Shown piece by piece: positions 4,950 through 5,188 of a DNA stretch of 5,188 bases. Position 1 is the first letter of the stretch. Each line of letters opens with the position of its first letter. A program made the position numbers and the translations under genes. Origin of the DNA: Sideroxydans sp. (GTDB lineage Bacteria; Pseudomonadota; Gammaproteobacteria; Burkholderiales; Gallionellaceae); assembly GCA_020057805.1 (NCBI GenBank), contig JAGVFD010000052.1, forward strand, positions 1-5,188, in the 5' to 3' direction. The notes under the pieces were generated by a model, which did no database searches, was not told where the DNA came from, and was given only the letters and a program-made list of their open reading frames with translations.

Positions 4950-5188
4950 TTAGCGCAGCAAAGCGCGTGTTACCTCGTTTTGACACTCGCCCGTTTTTTC
5001 AAAATGGCTGATGTTATCTAATGTTGTCTGCGCAATATTACGCAATGCTTCGGAGGTGAAAAAACCTTGATGGCCGGTGATAAGCACGTTGGGAAAAGTC
5101 AGCAGGCGCTCAAAAATATCGTCTTGAATAACGCGACTAGATAAATCTTGAAAAAACAGATCGCCTTCTTGCTCATACACATCTAATC
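4950..5188 (-). CDS. ldhA: D-lactate dehydrogenase-like 2-hydroxyacid dehydrogenase, C-terminal part
   Basis: The gene enters from the right edge; only its last 78 codons are here. The reading frame begins LDVYEQEGDLFFQDL, continues VIQDDIFERL and then NVLITGHQGFFTSEALRNIA, and ends EVTRALLR. The His of TGHQ is at the position of the catalytic histidine of D-isomer-specific 2-hydroxyacid dehydrogenases, and LDVYE...DLFF...IQDD is typical of the fermentative D-lactate dehydrogenase (LdhA) branch, which reduces pyruvate to D-lactate with NADH in the cytosol. The GTG at 5180-5178 is an internal valine codon in LDVYE, not a start. The 3' end lies 3 nt before yhiN, implying a two-gene transcript. 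The dehydrogenase family is certain; lactate specificity is likely but most of the protein is not visible. Confidence 0.9.
   Translation of the reverse strand, partial: LDVYEQEGDLFFQDLSSRVIQDDIFERLLTFPNVLITGHQGFFTSEALRNIAQTTLDNISHFEKTGECQNEVTRALLR

Noticed and set aside
5178..5180. GTG start for a short protein at the right edge
   Set aside because: The frame stays open to the window end and encodes Leu-Asp before this valine, as in the LDVYE motif of lactate dehydrogenases; it is an internal codon.

Overview
The window looks like chromosomal DNA of a Gram-negative proteobacterium, most likely a betaproteobacterium of the Nitrosomonadales/Gallionellales kind. This placement is an inference. 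It rests on a siroheme synthase-type gene, a Lol-type lipoprotein LemA, a YhiN/HI0933 flavoprotein, a D-lactate dehydrogenase resembling the proteobacterial LdhA group, and dispersed intergenic palindromes of a kind common in beta- and gammaproteobacteria. Every recognisable gene lies on the minus strand, so transcription runs from high to low coordinates.

Layout in transcription order. (1) The C-terminal part of a D-lactate dehydrogenase-like 2-hydroxyacid dehydrogenase (4950-5188, cut by the window edge) is followed 3 nt later by a complete YhiN/HI0933-family flavoprotein (3768-4946). (2) A 146-bp spacer (3622-3767) is mostly filled by a large inverted repeat with 21-nt arms (3655-3754) and carries a clear Shine-Dalgarno for lemA. 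(3) A six-gene run follows: lemA lipoprotein (3022-3621), secreted and membrane-anchored TPM/YgcG-type protein (1953-2804), cytosolic TPM protein (1455-1952), stand-alone CYTH triphosphate-domain protein (842-1447), DUF4202 protein (245-841) and the N-terminus of siroheme synthase (1-243, cut by the window edge). From the first TPM gene onward the genes are packed stop-to-start (gaps of 0, 7, 0 and 1 nt), which suggests one transcript with translational coupling.

The one loose junction in that run is between lemA and the first TPM gene (217 nt). It holds a MITE-like palindromic element (2813-2951) and a separate GC-rich hairpin (2977-3005). The element ends 8 nt before the TPM start codon, and that gene has no visible Shine-Dalgarno.

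LemA and TPM proteins are well-known genomic partners, probably of the envelope. The CYTH protein is predicted to bind triphosphate-type substrates, and CysG makes siroheme for sulfite and nitrite reductases. Why these are packed together with the uncharacterised DUF4202 protein is the main open question. I do not see a clearly novel defence, mobile or biosynthetic system. The most useful leads are the DUF4202 protein and its neighbours, and the two intergenic repeat elements.
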